DNA of 64,000 bases from JACKIC01 sp964543795 (GCA_964543795.1 CAZIZN010000027.1:18739-82738); one strand, 5' to 3'. Counted from the first letter of the stretch, positions 34,747 through 44,006 are shown. The notes: generated by a model not told the origin, from the letters alone. Numbers and translations are program-made.

Positions 34747-36498
34747 GTGCTACACCTGACCGTCCCGTTCGCGCTGGCGCTGCTCGCTTCGACCGCCGCC
34801 GCGCAACTCCCCTGCTTCACCACCAACCTCGGCACCAGCCTCGGCATCGGCGACGAGGCGATGTCCGCCGCCCAGCCGCTCGGTTTCACGTTCGCCTACG
34901 GCGGCGCGACCTACACGGACATCCAGGTCTGCGACAACGGCTACGTCGCACTCGGTGCGTCGGGCGGCGTCGCCTACTGGGATCCGACGGTGGCAGGCCT
35001 GCTCGCCGATCCGTTCCCGAGCATCCGGCCGTTCTGGGTCGACCTCGATCCGAGCGCGACCGGCAGCGGGCAGGTCTACTTCCGCGCCGTGCCCGCGAGC
35101 GGCAGCACGCCCGCCCACGCGATCGTCACCTGGGATCGCGTCTTCGAGTACTTCGGCACCACGCCGCACACCGTCCAGCTCGTGCTGATCGACGGCGGCG
35201 CGATCCGCATCCACTACGGCCAGGATCTCGCGCAGAACCCGGCGATCGCGCCGTGGCTGATCGGCGCGAGCCCGGGCAACGGTGCGACGGCCAACCCCGT
35301 GAGCTTCGCCGCGATGCCGCTCCTCACGCTCGGCAACCCGACGCTGCACGAGACGGGCGCGGGACCGACGGTCTGCGCCGGCCGGACCTACGACTGGACG
35401 CCCGACGGGAACGGCGGCTTCGTGATCGCCGAATGGACGGCATGCGCCGCGGCGGTGCCCTACGGCGAAGGCTGCGTCGGCCGCTACGGCTCCGTCTACC
35501 AGCACTTCGTCACCACGCCGTCGATCGACCTCGCGAACAGCGCCTTCCGTCTCCTGTTCTCGGGCAGCAACTACGTGCTGCTGCCGAGTTCCGCGACCTT
35601 CGTGGCACCGTCCGCCGCGGCCACGAACCTGAACCTCACCGACGACTCGGAGACGACCATCTCGCTCGCCGCGCCACTGAGTCATCCGGGCGGCACGACC
35701 GCGACGCTGAACGTCTGCTCGAACGGCCACGTCTCGGTCGCGAGCAACAACGCGTCGCAGGACTACACGCCGTCACCGGTGGAGCTGCTCAACTGGCCGA
35801 ACGCCACCTGGGCGGTCTGGCGCGACCTGATCCCGAACGCCACGAGCAACGTCTGGTTCGAACACGTCGGCGGCATCGCGATCGTCACGTGGCTCAACCT
35901 CGTCGGCTACGCGGGCCAGACCCCGGGCTCGACACCGAGCACGTTCCAGTTGCAGTTCGAGCTGGCGACCGGTCACGTCGACTTCGTGTTCGGCAACCTC
36001 GACACGACCAGCGTCAGCACCTGGAACAACGGCGCGGGCGACGGCTGGGTGGTCGGATTCTCGCCGGCCGGCCCCTCGCTGGAGTCCGGCAACCGCGACC
36101 TGACGGCCGCGGTGCCCGCGACCGTGACGCTCTACGCCAACGAAGTCGCCCCGCTGGCGATCGCCGCGAGCGGTTCGCCGGGCGCCGGCACGTCGATCTC
36201 GCTGCTCACGACCAACGTGCCGGCCGGCTCGCCGTTCGGCGCCGTGCTGCTCGGCTTCCAGAAGTTCGACCCCGGTCTGCCGCTCGCGGGCATCGGCATG
36301 AACGGCTGCTTCCGCTACACGGACGGCGCAGCGTCGCTGCTGTTCCTGCCGACCGGCTCGACCGGCACGGTGGCGCTGGCCATCCCGAACTTCCCGGGCG
36401 TCAGCATCCACACGCAGTCGGTGGTGTTCGCGCCGTCGGTCGGCCTCACGACGCTGGGCGCGATCGCGTCGGGCGGTCTGTCGCTCGACATCCAGTGA
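34747..36498 (+). CDS. secreted two-lobe beta-rich protein, planctomycete-type
   Basis: 583 residues with a signal peptide (LHLTVPFALALLASTAAAQ). Two similar lobes follow, each with the order GF/FxxGxxY-CxNGxV-W-DL-VxxE/Y-IVTW-QLxL: first near residues 20-250, then about 265-460. Then comes the beta module SPGAGTSISLLTTNVPAGSPFGAVLLGF, GIGMNGCFRYTDGA, which recurs as a C-terminal unit in secreted planctomycete proteins. Cysteines are few and paired, as in exported proteins. Start is a GTG. Function unknown, probably cell-surface or extracellular. Confidence 0.7.
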   Translation: MLHLTVPFALALLASTAAAQLPCFTTNLGTSLGIGDEAMSAAQPLGFTFAYGGATYTDIQVCDNGYVALGASGGVAYWDPTVAGLLADPFPSIRPFWVDLDPSATGSGQVYFRAVPASGSTPAHAIVTWDRVFEYFGTTPHTVQLVLIDGGAIRIHYGQDLAQNPAIAPWLIGASPGNGATANPVSFAAMPLLTLGNPTLHETGAGPTVCAGRTYDWTPDGNGGFVIAEWTACAAAVPYGEGCVGRYGSVYQHFVTTPSIDLANSAFRLLFSGSNYVLLPSSATFVAPSAAATNLNLTDDSETTISLAAPLSHPGGTTATLNVCSNGHVSVASNNASQDYTPSPVELLNWPNATWAVWRDLIPNATSNVWFEHVGGIAIVTWLNLVGYAGQTPGSTPSTFQLQFELATGHVDFVFGNLDTTSVSTWNNGAGDGWVVGFSPAGPSLESGNRDLTAAVPATVTLYANEVAPLAIAASGSPGAGTSISLLTTNVPAGSPFGAVLLGFQKFDPGLPLAGIGMNGCFRYTDGAASLLFLPTGSTGTVALAIPNFPGVSIHTQSVVFAPSVGLTTLGAIASGGLSLDIQ

Positions 36499-36513
36499 CT
36501 CGACATCCAGTGA
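36484..36513 (+). repeat. 15-bp tandem duplication over a stop codon
   Basis: CTCGACATCCAGTGA occurs twice in a row (36484-36498 and 36499-36513). The first copy ends in the stop codon of the secreted protein; the second repeats the last four codons and a second in-frame TGA. Confidence 0.9.
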
Positions 36514-36547
36514 ACCGCCGCGGGCGTGCGCCGCACGCCGCGCCGCT

Positions 36548-37453
36548 TCAGCGCCGCGCCTCGGGCCGCGCCGCGGCCGCCTCGCCGAACAACGCCGACG
36601 CGCAGTTCGGATGGTCGAACATCTTCGCGTGGTCGTGTTCCACGCCGCCCGCTTCGACGAGCCGCCAGCCGAACTTCCACCCGCGCTCCCTGGCGAGCGT
36701 GCGCGCGGTCCAATAGAGCGCGAGATTGCGCTGGTGGCGGCCACCGCCGGCGGCCATCGCCTCGGCGCTGCGATCGAAGTAGTCGTCGGGCTGGTCGTCC
36801 GCCGTGCCGAGGTAGAGCGTCAGCGGCGCCGCGAGATACTGGCGCAGGCGCGCTTCGTTGGCGAGTTCGGCCGGCAAGCCGCCGAAGCCGTGCCCGAACG
36901 GCGTCTCGAGGTCGGGCATGAGCACGCTGCCGGGATTCGCCGCGACCAGCCGTTCGGCGCCGGTGTCGAGGAACGCGCTCATGCGCAGCACGAACTGGCC
37001 GCCCGCCGAGTGGCCGATGATCCAGTGCCGCAGGTCCGGCCGACCGGTGCGCAGGCGCATGGCTGCCGCGAGTTCGGGGATGCGCGCGTAGGTCCACTCC
37101 TGGGCCGGCGCAGCGCTGCCGTCCTCGCGCAGGATGCCGCCGCGCTGGTAGGCGCGGCTCGGGAAACGCTCGCTGTCGAACTTCGGCGCCACGACGAGCA
37201 TGCCGAAGCGGTCGCCCATGCCGATGGCGTGGTCGCGATACTCGTCGGCGTTGCGCAGGACCCCGTGCAGCACGATCAGCATGCGTTCGCCGGCCCACTC
37301 GCGCGGCCGGTAGGCGAACACGTCGAGGGCGACGCCGCCGAGATCGACCCTCGCGACCGACGGGCCGACCGGCACGGCTGCGGCCGCGTCGCCACCCGGT
37401 GTCTGGGCCGGCAGGAACGTCGCGAGGAACAGACACGGCAGGAGGCGCACCAT
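36548..37453 (-). CDS. exported alpha/beta-hydrolase
   Basis: 301 residues with a signal peptide (MVRLLPCLFLATFLPAQ). The alpha/beta fold shows MLIVLHGVLRNADEYRDHAI (oxyanion strand and loop), the nucleophile elbow GHSAGGQF, and a late acid/His region with YLGTADDQPDD and VEHDHAKMF. It resembles poly(3-hydroxybutyrate) depolymerase or feruloyl-esterase-like hydrolases; the substrate is not known. Convergent with the two-lobe secreted protein, and 33 bp downstream of the peroxidase gene on the same strand. Confidence 0.78.
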   Translation of the reverse strand: MVRLLPCLFLATFLPAQTPGGDAAAAVPVGPSVARVDLGGVALDVFAYRPREWAGERMLIVLHGVLRNADEYRDHAIGMGDRFGMLVVAPKFDSERFPSRAYQRGGILREDGSAAPAQEWTYARIPELAAAMRLRTGRPDLRHWIIGHSAGGQFVLRMSAFLDTGAERLVAANPGSVLMPDLETPFGHGFGGLPAELANEARLRQYLAAPLTLYLGTADDQPDDYFDRSAEAMAAGGGRHQRNLALYWTARTLARERGWKFGWRLVEAGGVEHDHAKMFDHPNCASALFGEAAAARPEARR

Positions 37454-37485
37454 CGCCGCATCCTAGTGCCCGGACCTCCCGGCCG

Positions 37486-39120
37486 TCAGAACAGCCGGAC
37501 CTCCGCCGCACGGCTGCTCGCGAGGCCGGCCGGCACACCGCCGTCCCAGACGAACCACTGCGCGTAGAGGGTGATGCCGGTGAGCGCGGGGGCGGCCGGC
37601 AACGGGAACTGCACGGTGCCGTAGCCCTGCCCCGCCTGACCGCCGGCCCCGCCGAGCGTGGTCCAGAACAGCGCCGGGCTCACGAACACGTCGACGTGCA
37701 CCGGCACGCCGAGCCAGGTCGTCGCGGCCGCGAACGGCGACACCGCGAGGGTCACCGCCGCACCGCCGCGCGCGTTGCCCACGCCCAGCCGGAAGCCACC
37801 GTTGCCGAGGTTCGCGGGCACTTCCGCGAGCATCTGCGGCACGCGGCCGCCGCTGCCCGCCGAGCCGCTGCCGTAGAGGAAGCCCGCGGGCGGCATGCGA
37901 TCGCCGGCCAGCACCGGCCGGTCGAACGGGAACTGCCCCGCCGCCACGCGCGGATCGGTGAGCGCCGTGCCGACGAACGCGATCAGGTCGTTCGCAGCCA
38001 TCGGCGGCACCTGCAGCGGCACGAGCAACGGGTCCTTGTTGGCGAGGTTGGGACCACCGCCGTTGCGATAGAAGCCGAACACCTGGCCCAGCGTCGTGAA
38101 CTGACCGTTGTGCATGAAGCTGCGCCGCAGGCCGGCATTGCGCAGGCTCGGCACCTTGAACTTGCCGCGATCCGCGAAGTCGTTCGTCACGCCCCGCCGA
38201 CCGTCGTCCTCGGCGATCGGTCGCAGGCCGAGGTTGCGGAACTGCCCGTCGCTGAACAGGCCCGGCACGTGGCAGAGGTTGCAGCGGCCCGGGCCGTTGA
38301 ACACGTTCATGCCGTTCTGCTGCTGCGGCGTCATCGCCCCCGGCACGCCGCGCCGGAAGCGGTCCCACGGCGACTGGTCGGGCACCAGGGTGCGCTGATA
38401 GGTCGCGAGCGCGAAGGCGATGCGCTGCGCGGTGACGTCGGGCGTGCCGAAGGCGGCGGCAAAGAGATCGGGGTAGGTCGCGCCGCCGGCGAGGGCCGCC
38501 GCCATGTCGGGCGGGAGGCCGGTCGCGAGCGCCATCGGCCGGACCGTTCGCAGCTTGTCGGTCGCCTGGGCGAACGTGCGGGCGTCGTGAGCCATCTCGT
38601 CGCCGGCCAGCAGCGGTGCGAGCGATTGGGTCTCGAGTGCGCCCCCGACCGGGATCACGGTCTGGTTCGTGTCCGGGTCGACGAACGCGCCGCCCGCGCG
38701 ACCGTCCCAGAACAGTTCGGGGAACCACGCGGCGGTCAGGAACGACGGCGACGCGCGGCGAGTCACCTGCGGCGCGAGCCCGAACTCGGCGTCGGGCAGG
38801 TAGCGGTTGTTCGCATCGCTGCGCACGAGGCCCGGCGAGCCGAAACCGTCGTCGGGCGAAGGCGCGATGCCGTCCACGCCGGGGTGCACGGCCCTACGCA
38901 GATCGCCGCCGCCGGCCGCGAAGGTGTGGCAGGTGCCGCAGGCCACCCGGTTGTCGGTCGACATCTGCTCTTCCCAGAACAGCAGCTTGCCGAGGATCGC
39001 CTTCGCCGGCGTGATCGGGTTCTGCGGCGGCACCGGCACGGGCGGCAACCCGCCCTGGGCGACCACGGGTGCGGCGACGGCGACGAGGGGAAGTAGCGAA
39101 CGGAGCGCGGATCGGAGCAT
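37486..39120 (-). CDS. di-haem cytochrome c peroxidase family protein with extra C-terminal beta module
   Basis: 544 residues with a signal peptide (LRSLLPLVAVAAPVVAQ). Two c-type haem sites: CGTCH at 61-65 and CNLCH at 280-284, with the CCP/MauG features LLFWEEQMSTDN, RASPSFLTAAWFPELFWDGRA and VPSLRNAGLRRSFMHNGQFTTL. After about residue 415 the peroxidase domain ends and about 125 residues of beta-rich sequence follow (VHVDVFVSPALFWTTLGG, ALTGITLYAQWFVWDGG, GLASSRAAEVRLF). CCPs normally stop near 330-450 residues, so this tail is an added module. It likely acts in the periplasm; it may reduce peroxide or modify another protein. Confidence 0.85.
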   Translation of the reverse strand: MLRSALRSLLPLVAVAAPVVAQGGLPPVPVPPQNPITPAKAILGKLLFWEEQMSTDNRVACGTCHTFAAGGGDLRRAVHPGVDGIAPSPDDGFGSPGLVRSDANNRYLPDAEFGLAPQVTRRASPSFLTAAWFPELFWDGRAGGAFVDPDTNQTVIPVGGALETQSLAPLLAGDEMAHDARTFAQATDKLRTVRPMALATGLPPDMAAALAGGATYPDLFAAAFGTPDVTAQRIAFALATYQRTLVPDQSPWDRFRRGVPGAMTPQQQNGMNVFNGPGRCNLCHVPGLFSDGQFRNLGLRPIAEDDGRRGVTNDFADRGKFKVPSLRNAGLRRSFMHNGQFTTLGQVFGFYRNGGGPNLANKDPLLVPLQVPPMAANDLIAFVGTALTDPRVAAGQFPFDRPVLAGDRMPPAGFLYGSGSAGSGGRVPQMLAEVPANLGNGGFRLGVGNARGGAAVTLAVSPFAAATTWLGVPVHVDVFVSPALFWTTLGGAGGQAGQGYGTVQFPLPAAPALTGITLYAQWFVWDGGVPAGLASSRAAEVRLF

Positions 39121-39194
39121 GTCAGGGCGCGGCAGGCTGGGTGTGTCGGCGAGGTCGCAGCAACGTCACGCAGACCCCGTCGCCCACCGCAGCT

Positions 39195-39737
39195 TCACGT
39201 CGCCGTCCGGCGCGGCCGCCGCACCCGGTCGATCTGCATGCGCGCCAGTTCGCGATACCGGCCCTCGATGTCGACGCGCAGCGCCGACCGGTAGGCGCGT
39301 CGAGCCGCGTCGAGTCGCCCTAGCCGGCGCTCCGCGTTGCCGAGGCCGAGCCGGGCGGCGGCATCCCACGGGTCGTTGCGCACCAGCCGTCGGAACGCGC
39401 GGGCCGCCGCCGCGTAGTCGCCGCACAGGTGGAGTTCGAGCGCCGCAGCGAACAACGAGGGCCGGTTGCGAGCCGTGGCGGACCAACGCTTGCGCCACAA
39501 CCCGAGCAGGAGCATCGCCACGACCGCGACGGCCGTCGCATGGAAGGCGACCAGCAGCCAGGACCACGGCGGCCCGTCGACGCGGAAGACGTAGCGGGAC
39601 ACGAGCCAACCGTCGAGCAGCAGCCACAGCAGCGCGGTCGCCACGAAGCCGACCACCACGCGGCCCGTTCGCAGGTAGTACCAGGCGGCGAGCTGACCGG
39701 CCGCGAACAGCAGGAGGTTGACGAGGAAATCGCCCAC
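39195..39737 (-). CDS. membrane protein with C-terminal TPR region
   Basis: 180 residues starting at a GTG. Three hydrophobic helices (FLVNLLLFAAGQLAAWYY, VVGFVATALLWLLLDGWLV, WSWLLVAFHATAVAVVAMLLLGLW) followed by about two TPR units (AALELHLCGDYAAAARAFRRLVRNDPWD, ARLGLGNAERRLGRLDAARRAYRSAL). Likely a membrane scaffold with the TPR domain in the cytoplasm. Not a family I can name. Divergent from thiE. Confidence 0.65.
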   Translation of the reverse strand: MGDFLVNLLLFAAGQLAAWYYLRTGRVVVGFVATALLWLLLDGWLVSRYVFRVDGPPWSWLLVAFHATAVAVVAMLLLGLWRKRWSATARNRPSLFAAALELHLCGDYAAAARAFRRLVRNDPWDAAARLGLGNAERRLGRLDAARRAYRSALRVDIEGRYRELARMQIDRVRRPRRTAT

Positions 39738-39804
39738 GCGCGAGGGCGGACGCTACGGTGCAGGCCGGTCGCGCGCCACGGCCCGTTGCCTATGCTGCGC
39801 GGCG

Positions 39805-40422
39805 ATGAGCCTCGCCGAGCGCTGCCTCTGCCTCTTGTTCGACCCGGCGGCCTGCGCCGGCGATCCCTGGCAGACCCTGGACCTCGCGCTGCGCGGCGGC
39901 GTCGACCTCGTGCAGTGGCGGACCAAGGGCCGCAACGACGGCATCGAACGCTGTCTCGCGCGGTGCGCGGAACGAGGCGTGCCGACGATCGTCAACGACG
40001 ACGTCGATCTGGCGATCGCGATCGGCGCCGCGGGCGCGCACGTGGGCCAGGACGACCTGCCGGCAGCGACCGCCAGGGCGAAGCTCGGCGCACGTTGGCT
40101 CGGCGTCAGCACCCACGATCGGGCGCAGATCGAGGCCGCGGTCGCCGCAGGCGCCGACTACGCGGGCTTCGGCCCGTGCTTCCCGACCGCGACGAAGGGC
40201 TACACGGAGGGGCAGCCGCGCGCGGCGATCGCGGCGGCTGTCGCCGCCTGCCCGCTGCCGCTGTTCGCGATCGGCGGCATCACGGCAGCCACCCTGCCGG
40301 AACTCGTCGCGCTCGGCGTGCGCCGCATCGCGGTCAGCCGCGCGATCCTCGCCGCTCCGGATCCCGAGCGCGCGGCACGTGCGCTGCGCCAGCTGCTGGC
40401 CGTGCACGACCGGCTCGCGTGA
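39805..40422 (+). CDS. thiE: thiamine phosphate synthase
   Basis: 205-residue TIM barrel joining HMP-pyrophosphate and thiazole phosphate to thiamine phosphate. Motifs: GGVDLVQWRTKGRND (the usual QLR-K), PTIVNDDVDLAIAIGAAGAHVGQDDLP, LGVSTHDRAQ, ADYAGFGPCFPTATKGY and FAIGGITAATLPEL. The ATG at 39805 is chosen because the conserved barrel begins directly after it. No other thiamine gene is near. Confidence 0.92.
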   Translation: MSLAERCLCLLFDPAACAGDPWQTLDLALRGGVDLVQWRTKGRNDGIERCLARCAERGVPTIVNDDVDLAIAIGAAGAHVGQDDLPAATARAKLGARWLGVSTHDRAQIEAAVAAGADYAGFGPCFPTATKGYTEGQPRAAIAAAVAACPLPLFAIGGITAATLPELVALGVRRIAVSRAILAAPDPERAARALRQLLAVHDRLA

Positions 40423-40582
40423 AGGCCCCACCGGGCGTCGCCCGGATCCCGCACCGAGGCGCTCGCGCGTGGGCCTGCCGCGGCGCGCGAGAGGCGGCCG
40501 CGGCTCGCCGCGGATCGTGGCCGGCGCCGCGGCGGCGACCTGGTGGATCCCGGGCGGGGCCGTCCGCTGCAGGCGACAGCGC

Positions 40583-41620
40583 TCAGAGAATCAGCATCGC
40601 GTCGCCGAAGGAGAAGAACCGGTAGCGCAGGCGCACGGCTTCGCGGTAGGCGGCGAGGACGGTCTCGCGCCCGGCGAACGCGGCGACCAGCATGAGCAGG
40701 GTCGACTGCGGCAGGTGGAAGTTCGTCAGCAGCGCGTCGACGACCTGCAACGCGCGCCCCGGATACAGGAACAGGTCGGTGGCGCCCGTCCCGGGCGCGA
40801 CGAGCCGGTCGCCCGCGGCGCAGGACTCGAGCGTGCGCGCGCTCGTCGTGCCGACCGCGATCACGCGGCCGCCGCGCTGCCGCGTGCGTCGCACGGCCTC
40901 GGCGGTCGCCGCCGGCAGCTCGTAGTGCTCGCGGTGCATGCGGTGTTCCTCGACGACCGTGGTGCGCAGCGGCGCGAACGTGCCTTCGCCGACGTGCAGG
41001 GTGACGGTCGCGATCTCGACGCCGGACGCCGCGATGCGCTCGAGCAGTTCGGGCGTGAAGTGCAGGCCCGCCGTCGGCGCCGCCACCGCTCCGGGCGCAC
41101 GCGCGAACACGGTCTGGTAACGCTCGCGGTCGCGCGCGACGTCCTCGTTGCCGTCGCGCGCGATGTAGGGCGGCAGCGGCGCGCGGCCGCAGCGCTCGAG
41201 CGCCGCCGCCACGTCGCCCGCCTCGGCGCGCAGTTCGAGCTGCCAGCGTCCGCCGTCCAGCGCCTCGAGCAGGCGCACCTCGATCGCGCCGCCCTCCATC
41301 GGCAACACGTCGCCGGCGCGCAGCTTCTTGCTCGGCTTCACGAAGCCCTGCCCGCGTTCGCCCTCGAGCAGGAGCAGCAGGCATTCGACCGCGCCGCCGC
41401 TCGCGCGCCGCCCGCGCAGCCGCCAGGGCCGCACGCGCGTGTCGTTGAGCACCAGCAGGTCGCCGGCGCGCAGATGCGCGGGCAGCTCGCGGAAGACCTC
41501 GTGCCGGTGGCTCCGGTCCTTGCGGTCGAGCACGAACAGCCGCGCGCTGTCGCGCGGATCCGCCGGTGCCGTGGCCACCAGGTGCGGCGGCAGTTCGAAG
41601 TCGAAGTCGGTGACGAGCAC
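40583..41620 (-). CDS. queA: S-adenosylmethionine:tRNA ribosyltransferase-isomerase
   Basis: 345 residues. QueA transfers ribosyl from SAM onto 7-aminomethyl-7-deazaguanine in tRNA to give epoxyqueuosine, the substrate of QueG. Landmarks: VTDFDFELPPHLVATAPADPRDSARL, LLVLNDTRVRPWRLRGRR, GAVAAPTAGLHFTPELLE, VTLHVGEGTFAPLR, MHREHYELP and DALLTNFHLPQSTLLMLVAAFAG. The GTG at 41620 begins at the conserved N-terminus. Length is typical. Confidence 0.95.
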   Translation of the reverse strand: MLVTDFDFELPPHLVATAPADPRDSARLFVLDRKDRSHRHEVFRELPAHLRAGDLLVLNDTRVRPWRLRGRRASGGAVECLLLLLEGERGQGFVKPSKKLRAGDVLPMEGGAIEVRLLEALDGGRWQLELRAEAGDVAAALERCGRAPLPPYIARDGNEDVARDRERYQTVFARAPGAVAAPTAGLHFTPELLERIAASGVEIATVTLHVGEGTFAPLRTTVVEEHRMHREHYELPAATAEAVRRTRQRGGRVIAVGTTSARTLESCAAGDRLVAPGTGATDLFLYPGRALQVVDALLTNFHLPQSTLLMLVAAFAGRETVLAAYREAVRLRYRFFSFGDAMLIL

Positions 41621-41705
41621 GGTCGGCCGACCATGGCGGGCGTGCGATGTGCCGTCAAGCGAGGTGATTGCACGGAGCGCCCGGGCAGGCGAGCATGGAC
41701 CGTCC

Positions 41706-43181
41706 GTGACCTCCGCCGCGCGCCCGTTCCGTCTCGCCCTCCTCTGCTGTTCCGCGCTCGGCGCCTGCGGCGGCGGCGACGGCGGCAGTTCGCCGATCGG
41801 CGGCGCCGCCGTCGTGCCCGAACTGCTCGCCTGCCGCGCCCGGCTGGACAGCCCGTTCCAGTTCGCCGAGATCGCGCTGCGCAGCGCCCAGAACCTCGGC
41901 ACCGCGCGGGTCGCCGACCGCACCGGCACCGAGCGCCGCGCGCGCATCCATCCCGACGGCAACACCGTGGTCTTTGCGCGCGAGCGCGACAACGCCGATC
42001 CCGACAGCCGCGAGCTGTTCACGAGCACGCTCGACGGCACGCGCGCGGAGCTGCGGCTCACGCAGGACAACCGCCGCGACGACGAACCGTGCTGGTCGCC
42101 GGACGGCACGCGGATCCTGTTCGTCAGCGAACGGCAGGGTGCGGCCGCGCTCTGGACCATGGCGCAGGACGGCACGGACCCGCGGCCGCTGCTCGCGGTG
42201 CCGATGGGCGAGAGCGACGGCGAACCCGATTGGCACCGCACATCGGACGAGATCGTGTTCTCGCGCCGCGATGCGCAGGGTCGTCACCGCCTGCACCGCT
42301 GCGCCGGCAACGGCACCGGCATCCTGCCGCTCACCGACGGTGGCGCGGCCACGGGTGCCGGCAGCGGCGACCGCGCGCCCGCGTTCTCGCCCGACGGCAG
42401 GACCGTGGCCTTCGTGCGCGTCGCACCGGGTCGGGCCGACCTCTGCCTCGTCGACGTCGCATCGGGCATCGTGGTCGTGCGGCACAGCCCGAACGGCATG
42501 GCCGACCTGCCGCGCTTCTCGTCGGCCGGCGATCGCATCTTCTTCGGCCTCGCCGAACCGGCCGCAGGGCGCGGCACGCTGCGCCTCGCGTCGATCCCGG
42601 TCGCGGGCGGCCCGCCCACGCTGGTCTGGCCCGACGAACGCTGGCGCCTCGAAGGCATCGACGTGCTGCCAGCGCTCGGCGCCGCCCCCGCCGCGGCCGC
42701 GCCGGTCCTGCTCGACGTGCAACGCGCCGAGGTGCAACTCGCCTTCGGTTCCGCGCTGTCCGGTTCGCGCAGCCAGCTCGTCGGCGCCGACGACGACGAA
42801 CTGCGCGTCGCCACGCAGACCTTCGAGAACCACGAGGTCGCGGGTATCAACTGCAGATTCGACCTGCCGGTGGCACTGGCGGCGGACGTGCTCGAACTGC
42901 GGGTGCGCGCCGTGGCCCGCGTGCTGCGCACCGGCGGCGACACCGCCCTGCGCATGTCGATCTACAACCCGGTCGACGAACGCTTCGACACCGCCGTCGA
43001 GCTGGCCCCCCAGGACACCTCGGCGCAGACGATGAGCTTCGCCACGACGAGCCTCCGGCACGTCACGCGCGAACGCCAGCTGCGCGTGACGGTGATCGCC
43101 GAGGTCGCCGCCGGCGACCGCACGGAGCTGCGCATCGACCAGGTCGAGGTGCAGCTGGTCGCCCGGGCCACGCCGCCGTGA
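41706..43181 (+). CDS. TolB/PD40-type beta-propeller lipoprotein
   Basis: 491 residues from a GTG. Lipoprotein signal with lipobox LGAC (LALLCCSALGAC) then GGGDGGSS. Residues about 60-320 are PD40 propeller blades with SPDGxxIxFxS signatures (CWSPDGTRILFVSERQGAAALW, AFSPDGRTVAFVRVAPGRADL, RFSSAGDRIFFGLAE). The last 150 residues form a separate beta-sandwich-like domain with no clear match. Probably anchored to a membrane facing the periplasm. Divergent from queA. Confidence 0.75.
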   Translation: MTSAARPFRLALLCCSALGACGGGDGGSSPIGGAAVVPELLACRARLDSPFQFAEIALRSAQNLGTARVADRTGTERRARIHPDGNTVVFARERDNADPDSRELFTSTLDGTRAELRLTQDNRRDDEPCWSPDGTRILFVSERQGAAALWTMAQDGTDPRPLLAVPMGESDGEPDWHRTSDEIVFSRRDAQGRHRLHRCAGNGTGILPLTDGGAATGAGSGDRAPAFSPDGRTVAFVRVAPGRADLCLVDVASGIVVVRHSPNGMADLPRFSSAGDRIFFGLAEPAAGRGTLRLASIPVAGGPPTLVWPDERWRLEGIDVLPALGAAPAAAAPVLLDVQRAEVQLAFGSALSGSRSQLVGADDDELRVATQTFENHEVAGINCRFDLPVALAADVLELRVRAVARVLRTGGDTALRMSIYNPVDERFDTAVELAPQDTSAQTMSFATTSLRHVTRERQLRVTVIAEVAAGDRTELRIDQVEVQLVARATPP

Positions 43182-43268
43182 CGCCGCGGGAGGCCCGCGC
43201 AGGCAGTTTGCGCTGGCCGGCCGAGGGCCGCCTGTCGTAGCTTGTGCCGGCCGTTCTCGCCGCCCCCC

Positions 43269-44006
43269 GTGCCACCGAAGACCCTTCTCGTGATCCCCGC
43301 CTACCGCGAAGCCGGCCGCGTCGGCGACGTGGTGCGCGCGGTCCGACGGGCCGTCGCGGGGATCGACGTGCTCGTCGTCGACGACGGCAGCCCGGACGCG
43401 ACCGCGGCCGAGGCGCGGGCGGCCGGCGCCACGGTGGTGCGGCACCCGTTCAACCTCGGCTACGGTGTTGCCCTGCACACCGGCTACGCCTACGCGCTGC
43501 GCAACCGCTACGAGCGCCTGCTGCAGATGGACGCCGACGGCCAGCACGACGCCGCGATGCTCCCCCACCTCGTCGACGCCCTGGACCGCGGCGCCGACGT
43601 CGCCCTGGGCTCGCGCTACCTCGACGGCAAAGCCCCCCGCTCGAGCCTCGCGCGGCGCATCGGCACGGCCCTGTTCGCGGCCATCGCCACGCGCTTCACG
43701 CGGCAGCGCATCACCGACCCCACCAGCGGCTTCCAGGGGTTCTCGCTCCGGGCGCTGCGCTCGCTCGTCAACGACGGCTTCCCCGAGGACTACCCCGACG
43801 CCGACGTGCTGATCGGCCACGCGCGCTCCGGTCTGCGCATCGCCGAGGTCCCGGTCGTGATGCACGAACGGCTCGGCGGCATGTCGATGCACCGCGGCGC
43901 GCGCATCGCCTACTACGGCTACAAGATGCTGCTCACGCTGCTGCTGCTGCCGGTGCGCCGGCCGACGCCGATGCGCGAACGCGACACCGTGGCGAGGGTC
44001 TCGTGA
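43269..44006 (+). CDS. family 2 glycosyltransferase, polyprenyl-phosphate sugar transferase type
   Basis: 245 residues from a GTG (PPKTLLVIPAYREAGRVGDV). Nucleotide-sugar fold: VLVVDDGSPDAT, RHPFNLGYGVALHTGY, metal-binding LQMDADGQHD, GSRYLDGK, and DPTSGFQGFSLRAL. The pattern is that of dolichyl/undecaprenyl-phosphate mannose or glucose synthases. No C-terminal transmembrane pair is present; the neighbouring DUF2304 protein could supply the membrane part. Overlaps that gene by 4 bp (GTGA). Confidence 0.88.
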   Translation: MPPKTLLVIPAYREAGRVGDVVRAVRRAVAGIDVLVVDDGSPDATAAEARAAGATVVRHPFNLGYGVALHTGYAYALRNRYERLLQMDADGQHDAAMLPHLVDALDRGADVALGSRYLDGKAPRSSLARRIGTALFAAIATRFTRQRITDPTSGFQGFSLRALRSLVNDGFPEDYPDADVLIGHARSGLRIAEVPVVMHERLGGMSMHRGARIAYYGYKMLLTLLLLPVRRPTPMRERDTVARVS

